In this document: positions 48,264 through 56,992 of the stretch, one piece after another
Position numbering within the stretch: position 1 is the first letter of the stretch
Layout of the letters: each line of letters begins with the position of its first letter
Assembly (NCBI RefSeq): GCF_030065675.1
Contig: NZ_JASJDK010000004.1
Location: 1 to 64,000, forward strand
Reading direction: 5' to 3'
DNA from: Mastigocoleus sp. MO_188.B34
GTDB lineage: Bacteria; Cyanobacteriota; Cyanobacteriia; Cyanobacteriales; Nostocaceae
Length of the DNA stretch: 64,000 nt
Notes under the pieces: generated by a model
What the model was told of the DNA's origin: nothing
Seen by the model: only the letters and a program-made list of their open reading frames with translations
Database searches by the model: none
Program-made: the position numbers and the translations under genes

Positions 48264-48794
48264 TTATTTCTCAGGCTTTTTTTCAGAAGTAGAATTATTA
48301 ATTGGTGTTTCTTCAGGAATTAAACTATTTAATTGATTGACATGTTTTAAAATTTGTCGCCGTTGTTTTTCTAAGTTAACTGCAACATTAATATTAGTTT
48401 GAGAAATATTCTTTTGTAATGAAGATATTTTATTGATATCTAAAGTACCACTATTATCTTTAACTTGACCTAAAGCGGTAGATGCTTCTTGTAAACTAGT
48501 GTTTGCAGTACCAAAATTACGTTGATCTAAATCAACAGCTGAATGATATAGCGCAGCTCGTGCTTGCATTAAATAGGCGTAATTTCCTACAGCTTCAAGT
48601 TGACTTTGAGTTTGTTGTAACTCCTGTCGAACGGACTTGATTTCTTCGTCTTCCACTGAAACATGGGAACGTCCTTGCCACCAACCAATACCATAAATTG
48701 CAGCGCCAGTTACAATGGTTGCACCTATACCAATGAGAATTAGTTTGATTTTGGGAAATGTTAGTGTTTTATTTGTTTCTACTGTATCGCTCAT
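48264..48794 (-). CDS. membrane-anchored coiled-coil protein of unknown function
   Basis: A 176-residue protein: a short cytoplasmic tail, one membrane helix (about residues 18-40, LILIGIGATIVTGAAIYGIGWW), then a predicted coiled coil (EDEEIKSVRQELQQTQSQLEAV) and a helical domain with repeated Leu/Ala (YLMQARAALYHSAVDL, TSLQEASTALGQV). It ends in a polar tail (STSEKKPEK). I do not recognise a family. It lies downstream of the CHAT/STAND operon on the same strand, but 326 bp of repeat-containing DNA separate them. Confidence 0.7.
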   Translation of the reverse strand: MSDTVETNKTLTFPKIKLILIGIGATIVTGAAIYGIGWWQGRSHVSVEDEEIKSVRQELQQTQSQLEAVGNYAYLMQARAALYHSAVDLDQRNFGTANTSLQEASTALGQVKDNSGTLDINKISSLQKNISQTNINVAVNLEKQRRQILKHVNQLNSLIPEETPINNSTSEKKPEK

Positions 48795-49120
48795 TTGTAT
48801 TTACCTAAATTTTTGCCAGATACACCACACCATCTTATTCTTATGGCAAATCTGAACTCCTCACCTATGATTATCTCAAGGATACAGTAGAAAAGTATGT
48901 CGTAAATTAGACTCTGTTAAATCTTACAGGACTTACGCAAAGAAGATTTGTCATTGCGACCGAAACGCAGTGTAGGGTTAGCGGAGCGTCTCCGTTTAGG
49001 AGATAGCAATCTCAGAGCTTTTGCGTTAGCGCAGCGTGTCCGCAGGACATATACGTCGATATTCTCTTATGCTCCCGATGCAATACTTACACAGGATAAC
49101 ACTATTTAAGTTCATTTGTA
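48795..49120. other. intergenic region with a mosaic of dispersed repeats
   Basis: From about 48950 to 49045 the sequence is a chain of short inverted pieces (GTCATTGCGACCG, GCGGAGCGTCTCCG, TTAGGAGATAGCAATCTC, GCGTTAGCGCAGCG, TGTCCGCAGGACA). This pattern recurs in cyanobacterial intergenic DNA. No gene is recognised. Confidence 0.6.
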
Positions 49121-51889
49121 CTATTTGCCTGACTGTAATTGCAAAACCCAGCGGCGAAATAGTTCCACGATGATATACCAACGTCCTTCAGTTTCTTGAA
49201 TTACATCATGACGTTTAAGGGTGTTGAGGGCTTCTTGTACACTTTCGTCGTCAATATTCTCTGTAGAGACGTACCATGGTACGTCTCTACATGATGTAAT
49301 GTTTCCACAATTTAATCCTCTGGGATGAGGCGCTAATATTTTTAGTATCATTTGTTGTCCAGGTGCACCTTGAGCAGCTTGACTCCAGACCCCATCAAAG
49401 TAATAGCGTCCCCGTTTGAAGAATTGAGGATCGTTGATGACAGCTTCGACTTCTTCCACAGTAAAAATTGGATCGCGCTTGCGTCCCATTTCAAATACTT
49501 GGTCATTGTAGCGACGAACAAGCTGAAACCCGATCAATTGGACTAAATATGGTTGTCCGTGGGTTAAATCATAGATTTTATCTAGGGCTTCCGGGGTGTA
49601 GTCTAGAGGGAAATCTTCCTGTAGAGACGTACCATGGTACGTCTTTTCTGTATCTGATGACTGATGACGCGTTTCCACATCTAACAATTGCACAGGATTA
49701 GCTAAAATCTGCTTGGTTGCTGCACGTCCCATAAAACCAACATGGATGGGAATTACACTGACAAAGAAGGGCTGAAAATAATCTGCTGTCATCTCCTCCA
49801 AGGTGTGCAAACCAGCAAAAGCAAAAGCTACTTGGGAATTCATTTGCACCAATCCCCGCAAATAACCCATAAAGTCTTGGGGTATTTCTCCAGCTGCAAT
49901 CAGTTCTTCAATTTTCTCAAATTCGTCTAAAGCAATAATTAAACCCTGTAGAGACGTACCATGGTACGTCTCTGCAATTTGTTTTAAATAACGTTCAAAG
50001 GTACGGTAGGGAATTTGCAACAATTTATAGTCATCTGGGGGAGGAACATTCACCACGTCAGAAACAGCATCACATATCGCCATTAATACTTCACCCACTC
50101 CCTCAGAAATGTTGCCAGCATTTAACATGTTCACATAGGCGACTTTGACACCTGAACCTACTGAGTTAGCTGTGTTCCGTAAGATGGAAGTCTTACCCAT
50201 GCGCCTGTGACCGTAAATAACTACAGACTGCAATTGCTCGCCCGTCACCCAAAGTTCTTCTAGCTCTCTCATCACATCTTCTCTTCCCACAAAGCGATCG
50301 CCTAAAACTGGATCGCCAATAATATAGGGATTGCGGACAGGTTTGGTGATGGAAACTTCTCCAACTTCACCAGCAATTTGTAGTAAAGCTTTTTGCCAAT
50401 TTTGTGCGATATCAATGATGAGTCCCCGTTCTGCTTGGGGTAAGGTATCGGAATTATTGAGGATATTGGTAAGTTCTCCTTGGGCGCGGTTGAGAGCAAA
50501 GGCGCGAGTCGCACGGGATACACTGCGTTGTACTAGTTGAATATCTTCGATAACACGATGCAGCTTAGAAATTGCTTCCCAAGTTTTTGGGCGTAAAAGG
50601 GCTTTTTGAGACGATTGTAGAAACGTTTGACCTTGTGATAATTGTAGAGACGTTGCATGCAACGTCTCTACAGGAATATTGGTAATATCATCAAAATTTT
50701 TAGCCTCATGAAATATTGCAAGATTGTGGCTGAGGGCGTACATTTCCTCTCCATAAAGGATAGGACGTACAACAGTAAAAGCTTTTTCTGCTTTGGCTGG
50801 TTTTTTTTCGTGGAGGTACCAAAAACCGGCTGCTGTTGCACGGGCTGGGGTGTCTAAGCGTATTTTTGGATTTTCTGAAATTAGTACTTCCCTTAGAGTC
50901 ACTGAAGTAGATTGCACAAGTTTCCAATCAAAGGGATCTTCGGCTAGTTTAGAAACATACCAAATAATTTGTTCGGATGGTATTTTACTAAGTACTTGAT
51001 TAATTGCTTTAAGAACAGGAATGAATTGTAAGGTGTAAGCAAGCAGCTGATTAGCATTATGTAAACCTGTTTCCCAATCGTGTTGCAGGTATTTTTTTAA
51101 GCGAACAGAAAGGTAAGGTAGGGGTAGCGAAGTAGGACGTAAAAAAAGTAAGCTACCTCTTTGAAGATATCGGATATTGAAGGATAAACCAATCAACCAA
51201 CTTTCTGGACGTAGAATCACCACGCCAAAAGTTAGGGCTAAAATCATGCTTTCCGCCACAATCCCCGTCAGGTCTAAAAACGGGATAAAAAACCGGGTAA
51301 ACATCAGACCTAAAGCGACGCTAAAAGTTAGGTTCACAACCATGTCCCTCCTCAAGCTAAAAGCCATGCTTGCCAAGCCCTGCACACCACAAGCCAGTCT
51401 AAAAACTACGCCTCCCGCTATGCTAAAAGCTATACTGAAAGCCACGTCTCTTACCGGGGGGTCAAAAGCTAAGCCTCCCGCCATACCAAAAGCTAAACTA
51501 ACAGCTACGCCCCCCGCCACGCCAAAAACCAGCATAAAAGCTACGCCAAAAGCTACACCCCCTGCCACGTTTAACCAATCAATATAAACACCCATGGACT
51601 GTAGAATTACACTCAAAATCAATGGTGTTATACCTGATAACATCAACCCTTGGAGAGACAAATTACGCTTAATAGCATTTTGTTGCAGTAACTCCCATCC
51701 CTTACGCCAATTCATTTCTTTTGGAGAAATATACCCACCGCCAAAAGTATCCACATACCACCGCAAAGCTTGGGGAAAATAAAATACCCAATACAACAGA
51801 CGCAGATAATCTAACGGATTCCACAGGGAGAGCGGGCGTTTTAGTTTTGGTGCTAAATCTAAGCGAGGTACGGGGTTTTCTTGGGTCAT
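49121..51889 (-). CDS. membrane STAND-type ATPase, partner of the CHAT protein
   Basis: A 922-residue protein. Residues 80-240 form a Gly/Ala/Phe/Val-rich membrane region of several helices (GGVAFGVAFMLVFGVAGG, AFSIAFSIAGGVVF). A helical region follows (about 260-510), then a STAND/AAA ATPase with Walker A GHRRMGKT (560-567), Walker B IIALDEFEK (Asp655, Glu656), and the helical and winged-helix parts (YTPEALDKIYDLTHGQPYLVQ, EALNTLKRHDVIQE). Four copies of a dispersed palindrome lie inside the frame and encode HGTSLQ-like inserts at residues 408-416, 640-648, 748-757 and 866-876. It starts 13 bp after the CHAT gene, so both are one operon. The membrane region may be the effector or anchor. Confidence 0.88.
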   Translation of the reverse strand: MTQENPVPRLDLAPKLKRPLSLWNPLDYLRLLYWVFYFPQALRWYVDTFGGGYISPKEMNWRKGWELLQQNAIKRNLSLQGLMLSGITPLILSVILQSMGVYIDWLNVAGGVAFGVAFMLVFGVAGGVAVSLAFGMAGGLAFDPPVRDVAFSIAFSIAGGVVFRLACGVQGLASMAFSLRRDMVVNLTFSVALGLMFTRFFIPFLDLTGIVAESMILALTFGVVILRPESWLIGLSFNIRYLQRGSLLFLRPTSLPLPYLSVRLKKYLQHDWETGLHNANQLLAYTLQFIPVLKAINQVLSKIPSEQIIWYVSKLAEDPFDWKLVQSTSVTLREVLISENPKIRLDTPARATAAGFWYLHEKKPAKAEKAFTVVRPILYGEEMYALSHNLAIFHEAKNFDDITNIPVETLHATSLQLSQGQTFLQSSQKALLRPKTWEAISKLHRVIEDIQLVQRSVSRATRAFALNRAQGELTNILNNSDTLPQAERGLIIDIAQNWQKALLQIAGEVGEVSITKPVRNPYIIGDPVLGDRFVGREDVMRELEELWVTGEQLQSVVIYGHRRMGKTSILRNTANSVGSGVKVAYVNMLNAGNISEGVGEVLMAICDAVSDVVNVPPPDDYKLLQIPYRTFERYLKQIAETYHGTSLQGLIIALDEFEKIEELIAAGEIPQDFMGYLRGLVQMNSQVAFAFAGLHTLEEMTADYFQPFFVSVIPIHVGFMGRAATKQILANPVQLLDVETRHQSSDTEKTYHGTSLQEDFPLDYTPEALDKIYDLTHGQPYLVQLIGFQLVRRYNDQVFEMGRKRDPIFTVEEVEAVINDPQFFKRGRYYFDGVWSQAAQGAPGQQMILKILAPHPRGLNCGNITSCRDVPWYVSTENIDDESVQEALNTLKRHDVIQETEGRWYIIVELFRRWVLQLQSGK
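49262..49291. repeat. TGTAGAGACG-family palindrome inside the STAND gene (core TACCATGGTA)
   Basis: A perfect 30-bp palindrome, TGTAGAGACGTACC followed by its complement. In this copy the gene's frame reads CRDVPWYVST (residues 867-876), a different frame from the other three copies. Confidence 0.92.
49620..49649. repeat. TGTAGAGACG-family palindrome inside the STAND gene (core TACCATGGTA)
   Basis: Same core as the copy at 49262, but one arm has decayed (GTCTTTTC instead of GTCTCTAC). It encodes KTYHGTSLQ at residues 749-757. Confidence 0.88.
49947..49976. repeat. TGTAGAGACG-family palindrome inside the STAND gene, next to Walker B
   Basis: Near-perfect palindrome with one mismatch. It encodes ETYHGTSLQ (residues 640-648), directly before GLIIALDEFEK, the Walker B strand. 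Confidence 0.9.
50643..50672. repeat. TGTAGAGACG-family palindrome inside the STAND gene (core TTGCATGCAA)
   Basis: A perfect 30-bp palindrome with a different core from the other three. It encodes ETLHATSLQ (residues 408-416), in the same frame as the copies at 49620 and 49947. Confidence 0.92.
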
Positions 51890-51902
51890 TTTTGGCTTTC
51901 CG

Positions 51903-53228
51903 TTATTCTATGATTATTGGAAATTTCGCCGCATAAGTTCGATAACACATTTGCATTATGTCCTTGGGATGACCACCACAGCTTTCGATAATTTGGGTAA
52001 TTTCTGATTCTGTAAACCGAATCGGATTATTCACCAAGCGATCACTAATAAAATCCCTAACAGTAGCTTCATTCCACAATTCAATTTCTTCCTCAAGACA
52101 AATATTTTGAAAAGGCGAAACCATCCCTAACTCGTGACTATCGGGGAACAGTCGATCTAAGGAAGTCGAAGCAGCAACAACTAAACGTAAAGGTGCATCT
52201 CTTCCATTTGCTAAACCCCGTAGTTGTCCCCTTACCTGATTGGTAAAACCTTCCCAAGTCATTTTTTCAATTTCATCAAGTAAGAGTAAGAATCGTAGAC
52301 GTTGTTTTGCTAAAGTTCTATTCAAACGAAATCCTTTGCATTCCTCAATTCCCATCTCATCACACAACGCAAAATAAAAATCTTCTTCGTCATAAACCTG
52401 GCTCATATCGAGATAAATTGGTTTGCGGGGCGGAGTTAATTTTGCTTCTGCTTGTTGTTGAATCGCCCAGAGTAAAGAAGACTTTCCAATTTCTCTTTTA
52501 CCAATCAGCGCTACACTACTTCCACTGTTGAGGGTTTCAAATATCCAGCTAATTTCTCGTTTTCTACCAAAGAATTTGTTTGGATCTTTAACTATTCCTG
52601 TGAGAGGAACAAAAGGATTATTTTTTGGTGTAGGTGTAGGTGTAGGTGTAGGTGTAATTTCTCTTTTGTAAATAACTGGTTTGAGATGCTCCGGAATTCC
52701 CTGCAACCTAATTTCCACACAACCAAATTTGCAAGCATCTTCAATGGAACGATTTGCTCCCAAAGCTTTGTAAAAACCAACAGCAAATGCGATCGCAGCT
52801 TTATCCCCGATCGCATCATTCATCCCGATCGCAAAGGGAATATGTTTAGCAATCGCTTGCGCCTGAATTTCAGAATAACAAGCATTTAAAATTACACATT
52901 TAACCTGAGATTCTAACAATTCAAACATTGCAGCTAAAGCCTCAGCTTCCACAGGTTTTGCTGTACCTAGCTCATCTTCAAAACAGAGTTCTCCCTGATT
53001 GGTTCCATGTCCTGAAAAATGAATTATTTGTGGTTCAAAATCAAATATTGCTTGGGTTATATCACCAACCCGTACCGACTCTCGCTGTTCTAATTGGTAC
53101 TTGTCTGCTTCTTTTGCAATTCGCAATCTTTCTTTAATATCCCGTATTTCTTGCCCCAAACGTAACCGAGATTCATCACTGGGATCGGCTGCTAAAAACA
53201 AAATTTTTATAGGGGAAGAACTACTCAT
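51903..53228 (-). CDS. CHAT-domain protease fused to a STAND/AAA ATPase
   Basis: A 441-residue protein. Residues 1-185 are a CHAT (caspase-HetF-associated) peptidase domain: ILFLAADPSDESRLRL, IIHFSGHGT with catalytic His74 and VILNACYSE with catalytic Cys117. A Thr-Pro repeat linker (192-201) leads to an ATPase domain with Walker A GKREIGKSS (243-251), Walker B LLLLDEIEK (Asp318, Glu319), and a C-terminal helical part (SCGGHPKDIMQMCYRTY). CHAT proteases with STAND ATPases act in bacterial immunity and programmed death in studied cases. It is the first gene of a two-gene operon with a membrane STAND ATPase. The target of the protease is unknown. Confidence 0.9.
   Translation of the reverse strand: MSSSSPIKILFLAADPSDESRLRLGQEIRDIKERLRIAKEADKYQLEQRESVRVGDITQAIFDFEPQIIHFSGHGTNQGELCFEDELGTAKPVEAEALAAMFELLESQVKCVILNACYSEIQAQAIAKHIPFAIGMNDAIGDKAAIAFAVGFYKALGANRSIEDACKFGCVEIRLQGIPEHLKPVIYKREITPTPTPTPTPKNNPFVPLTGIVKDPNKFFGRKREISWIFETLNSGSSVALIGKREIGKSSLLWAIQQQAEAKLTPPRKPIYLDMSQVYDEEDFYFALCDEMGIEECKGFRLNRTLAKQRLRFLLLLDEIEKMTWEGFTNQVRGQLRGLANGRDAPLRLVVAASTSLDRLFPDSHELGMVSPFQNICLEEEIELWNEATVRDFISDRLVNNPIRFTESEITQIIESCGGHPKDIMQMCYRTYAAKFPIIIE
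52627..52655. repeat. GGTGTA hexamer repeat in the CHAT gene
   Basis: Almost five tandem GGTGTA units encode the TPTPTPTPTP linker between the CHAT and ATPase domains. The hexamer length keeps the frame, so linker length can vary by slippage in two-residue steps. Confidence 0.9.
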
Positions 53229-53343
53229 TTAGGTGAGTGTCAAAATTTAATTGTTTGGGAATTTAAGACTCAAATAATTTATCATATTCACATCTTTGAT
53301 TGATACTTGTTGGCAAATATATTGCGGTGCAATTAATTTTATG

Positions 53344-53415
53344 CGGCGGTGCGTTACGGCGCGGTGATAAGTGTGACCTAAAAAAGATATTCTCTTGCGC
53401 GCCTAACACACCCTA
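53344..53415 (+). repeat. MITE-like repeat upstream of the CHAT operon
   Basis: GCGGTGCGTTACGGCGCGG...GCGCGCCTAACACACCCTAC, nearly identical to the copy at 30837-30909. It lies in the 278 bp between the CHAT gene start and the 3' end of the ABC permease gene, which otherwise shows no gene. Confidence 0.8.
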
Positions 53416-53506
53416 CGATTTACTATGTGTTTTCATATCATTATTTTTTTGGTAGGGGCGCACCGATATGCGCCCTAAAAATTGGTATATTTTTTATTGA
53501 AAATTT

Positions 53507-54532
53507 CTAATACCGAATGCGCGGATCGACATAAGCGTTCAAAATATCAATTAAAATACTTGCTCCCACGACAATCGCCCCAAAAAACACCATGATTCCT
53601 TGAACTGTAGGATAATCCCGTTCGGCAATACTTTCAAATAAACGATTTGCTAATCCCGGCCAAGAAAATGTTACTTCTGTTAATACTGCTCCACCCAGCA
53701 AAGATGCAAAGGTCAAACCCAAAACAGTAATTACGGGAATTAAAGCATTCTTCAAAGCGTGGGAAATTAAAATTTTTCGTTCGGGGATACCCCTAGCTCT
53801 TGCAGCTTCTACATAATCGGCTTGCATGGTTTGCTTTAAGTTAACCCGGACAATTCGCTCAAAAATACCACTAAGCAATAATCCCAAAGTAAAGCTAGGG
53901 AGAATTAAATACTGAACCGCTGTAAAAAACTGTGTCAGGTTACCCTGCAAAAGACTATCAATGGTATATAAGCCAGTAATTCTATCCGGTGTAGCAAGGG
54001 AAGCCGGAAAACGAGTTCCAAAGGGAAACCATTCCAAACCAACTGCAAAAACTAATTGCAGCATCATTCCCGCCCAAAACATGGGCAAAGCATAAGTGAT
54101 AATACCGAATAATCTACCACTCAGGTCAAGAGATGTACCGGGACGAGAAGCAGCAAATACACCAACACTGATACCAATAAGTAAAGAAATAGAAATTGCA
54201 AATACTGCTAACTCAGCAGTCGCGGGAAAATATTGCCAAATAATGTCCCAAACAGGTTGTCCGCTGCTACTAATAGACTTTCCTAAATCGAAGCTCAGCA
54301 GACTTTTAACATATTCAAGATACTGTAATGGCAAAGGCAAATTTAAATTTAACTGTTCGCGTAAGGCTTGTTTAGCAGCTTCTGGAGCGCGTCCACCCAG
54401 GATTGCATCAGCAGGATCTCCAGGTGTAGCTCTGAGTAGCAAAAAAACAATAGTCACAATGGTTATTAGCTGGAGTGGTGCTAACAACAACCGAGAAGTA
54501 ATGTAATATCCTAAAGCTTTTGAACGAGACAT
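53507..54532 (-). CDS. peptide/nickel-type ABC transporter permease (DppB/OppB family)
   Basis: A 341-residue inner-membrane permease starting MSRSKALGYYITSRLLLAP, with about six membrane helices and the conserved EAARARGIPERKILISHALKNALIP loop that contacts the ATPase. The N-terminal ATPGDPADAILGG segment is typical of DppB. The open frame extends 50 codons further upstream, but that part is translated tandem repeat DNA (ITNYQLPITNY), so the ATG at 54532 is chosen. The substrate-binding lipoprotein gene lies upstream on the same strand. The second permease and ATPase genes are not seen here. Confidence 0.9.
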   Translation of the reverse strand: MSRSKALGYYITSRLLLAPLQLITIVTIVFLLLRATPGDPADAILGGRAPEAAKQALREQLNLNLPLPLQYLEYVKSLLSFDLGKSISSSGQPVWDIIWQYFPATAELAVFAISISLLIGISVGVFAASRPGTSLDLSGRLFGIITYALPMFWAGMMLQLVFAVGLEWFPFGTRFPASLATPDRITGLYTIDSLLQGNLTQFFTAVQYLILPSFTLGLLLSGIFERIVRVNLKQTMQADYVEAARARGIPERKILISHALKNALIPVITVLGLTFASLLGGAVLTEVTFSWPGLANRLFESIAERDYPTVQGIMVFFGAIVVGASILIDILNAYVDPRIRY

Positions 54533-54541
54533 TTTTGTTGG

Positions 54542-54696
54542 GGAATGGTAATTGGTAATTGGTAATTGGTAATTGGTAATTGGTAGTGAGTAATGAGTAA
54601 TGAGTAATGAGTAATTGGTAATCCGGATAATAAACTTCTTACTTCTTATTTCTGAATCCTGACTTCTGTAGAGACGCGACATGTCGCGTCTCTACG
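54542..54696. repeat. heptad tandem repeats and a palindrome between binding-protein and permease genes
   Basis: TTGGTAA units (54546-54583) change into TGAGTAA units (54586-54612). After a 54-bp gap a TGTAGAGACG-family palindrome (core CGACATGTCG, 54667-54696) follows, flanked by CTGACTTCTG repeats. The block fills most of the 216 bp between two genes of one transport system. Confidence 0.85.
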
Positions 54697-54748
54697 ACTT
54701 CTGACTCCTGATTCCTGACTTCTCTCCCTGTTCCCTATTAACTCAAAA

Positions 54749-56374
54749 CTATTTTTCCAAGTTTTTGTATATCAAATTTTGCGTCGGGTCTAACAACGCA
54801 CCTTTGACATTTTTTTGAGCAAATATATTATCTTGGTTTTGCCACAAAGGAATATATGGAACATCCCGAGCAACTTGTTCTTGAATTTCGGCAAAAATTT
54901 GTTTGCGCTTGACAGGATCTTGTGTTTTCCGTTCTTGTTCAATCAATTTATTAATGCGATCGCTATAATAAAAAGAACCTTGGGTTTGACTACCCCCATC
55001 TTCACATCCCTTTTCTGGGGTTCCTTTCTGACAAGCTAGAAATGGTTGAGTGTAATTATCTGGATCTAAAAAGTCAGGATACCAACTCACTAAAGTTGTT
55101 GGATATAAACCTTGACCATTATTTTTAAAGAAAGTAGTACCTTCTACAGTATTAATATCAAATTCTAATAATCCACCCATGGTTTTTTTCGCCAGGGCTT
55201 TAAGTACCATTGCAGTTAATGCACGGGGTGCTGAGCCTGAAGGATACCAAATTTCCACAACAGCGGGATTATCTTTAGTAAAACCAGCTTTTCTGAGTAA
55301 TTCTTTAGCTTTATCAGTATTTGCATCGCCATATTTCTCTTGAAATACTGGTTTGTAAACATCAAAACCGGTTGGGATTAAACTATAAAGCGGATCTGCT
55401 TGTCCGTAGAGTACCCGTTCGGAGAGTACCTCCCGGTTAGTCATCGCAGCGATCGCCTGTCTCACCTCAATTCGATCTAAAGGTGGTTGATTGCGGTTGA
55501 GGGACCAAAAACTAATAACATTACCTTCATTGGGTATGACATCCCATTTACCTTTTTTGGCACTTTGTTGTAAACTGCGAATTTGGTCAGGATCCAAGGT
55601 TAAATATGCAATGTCCACAGCTTGTTTGCGGAAAGCATTATATAAATTGACTCCACTACTGAGGATTTGGACGTTAACACCTTGATTTTTTGGTTTTTTG
55701 CCCCAATATTGATCGAATACATCAAAACGAATCAAATCGGTACCATATCGAGCTAACTTGTAAGCTCCTGTACCGACAAAATTATTTGGATTAAATTGAC
55801 CTTCGCCAATTTTGTAAGCTTTGGGAGAAAGCGCACAAACACCCGGAAAAGCTAACAAAGCTGGAAATGCTGCAAATTGGTTTTTAAGCTGGATAGTTAA
55901 TTCATATTCCCCTGTTGCTTTTACAGACTGAACAACATCCCCCAACAAAAATGAAGGTTTACCTTTATTTTGAATAAAACGGTTAATACTAAACGCCATC
56001 GCTTCAGCATTAAAAGGGGTTCCATCATGGAAGACAACTCCCTTACGAATGGGAATAGTGTAAGTCAAACCATCTTCACTAACCTTGGGTAGCGCAGTTG
56101 CTAAATCTGGCTTAACTTCTGGATCTCCCGGTTCGTAAGCGTATAAGCGATCGCTCATATTGGAAATCAAGGAAATCGAAGATAATTCGTAAGCGTCAGC
56201 GGGATCGAGAGTACGTGGTTTGCCTGTTGTCCCGATGGTAATACGATTGGATGATTGGGCTACGGTTTGGGGGTTACTCGCACAACTACTGAGTAAAATT
56301 AAACACGCGCAAAACAAAGAAAATAATGGTTTAAGTCGACCCCAACTTTTTCTAGACAAAGGAAACCAGCACAT
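54749..56374 (-). CDS. peptide/nickel-type ABC transporter substrate-binding lipoprotein (family 5)
   Basis: A 541-residue solute-binding protein. The signal ends in LILLSSC with lipidated Cys31. The mature part has the family 5 pattern: ITIGTTGKPRTLDPADAYELSS, VVFHDGTPFNAEAMAFSINR, FVGTGAYKL, IRQAIAAMTNREVL-like segment, and ALLDPTQNL at the end. It would capture oligopeptides or similar solutes in the periplasm and deliver them to the permease encoded downstream. The ligand cannot be told from sequence. Confidence 0.9.
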   Translation of the reverse strand: MCWFPLSRKSWGRLKPLFSLFCACLILLSSCASNPQTVAQSSNRITIGTTGKPRTLDPADAYELSSISLISNMSDRLYAYEPGDPEVKPDLATALPKVSEDGLTYTIPIRKGVVFHDGTPFNAEAMAFSINRFIQNKGKPSFLLGDVVQSVKATGEYELTIQLKNQFAAFPALLAFPGVCALSPKAYKIGEGQFNPNNFVGTGAYKLARYGTDLIRFDVFDQYWGKKPKNQGVNVQILSSGVNLYNAFRKQAVDIAYLTLDPDQIRSLQQSAKKGKWDVIPNEGNVISFWSLNRNQPPLDRIEVRQAIAAMTNREVLSERVLYGQADPLYSLIPTGFDVYKPVFQEKYGDANTDKAKELLRKAGFTKDNPAVVEIWYPSGSAPRALTAMVLKALAKKTMGGLLEFDINTVEGTTFFKNNGQGLYPTTLVSWYPDFLDPDNYTQPFLACQKGTPEKGCEDGGSQTQGSFYYSDRINKLIEQERKTQDPVKRKQIFAEIQEQVARDVPYIPLWQNQDNIFAQKNVKGALLDPTQNLIYKNLEK

Positions 56375-56992
56375 AGCAGTGGGATGATTGAATTCAGTGG
56401 TGAGTTATTTTACTATATGTTTGCCTGAACGCTGTAGATTAGTTGTTGCAATTTAGAAATCTCTAACAAATAATTTAGCTCTGCGTAAAAAAAAGCATCA
56501 ATAAAAGTTAAAAGAAATACAAAAAATCTAATACTTAAACCAAGACTTAAAAAGCAATTGAAATTTAGCTATAGAAAAAATATATTGAAATTGAAAATGT
56601 GTTATTAGAAGCTTCCTTACAACCACATTTTCTCAACTTACTATGTTAATAAAATACTCTTATGTAAGAAATCAAGAAATGACAAACCCGCTACAATATT
56701 GAATTCAAATCCATACAATAATATTCCTTGATGATTGAAAAAGTTTAAGTGAAGTCAAGCAAATCAATCATTACCAAAGATAGCTTCAATTTCTCCTCTA
56801 TATTCCGACATATTTATTAACTTTTTTTCACGACCTAACTTCACCGAGATAGGGTATATATTTGAATTGCCTAAAACTTTTATCTCCGATAGATTAATGG
56901 ATAAAACAGATTTTATTTATACATTAAACTCCGAGATTATCCTTAAATTACGAACGGCAAATTGAAAATCTAACGTAGAGAGTGAAAAGCTC
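56375..56992. other. intergenic region between divergent genes
   Basis: An AT-rich stretch between the binding-protein gene and the small gene upstream of psbB; promoters for both should lie here. No RNA gene or repeat array is recognised. Confidence 0.45.

Noticed and set aside
51177-51587. Plus-strand frame rich in Ala/Lys/Pro/Thr, opposite the STAND membrane domain
   Set aside because: Its repetitive composition is the antisense reading of the Gly/Ala/Val-rich membrane helices; no start signal or family is seen.
54533-54682. Upstream extension of the ABC permease frame by 50 codons
   Set aside because: It translates tandem TTGGTAA repeats (ITNYQLPITNY); the family start is the Met at 54532.
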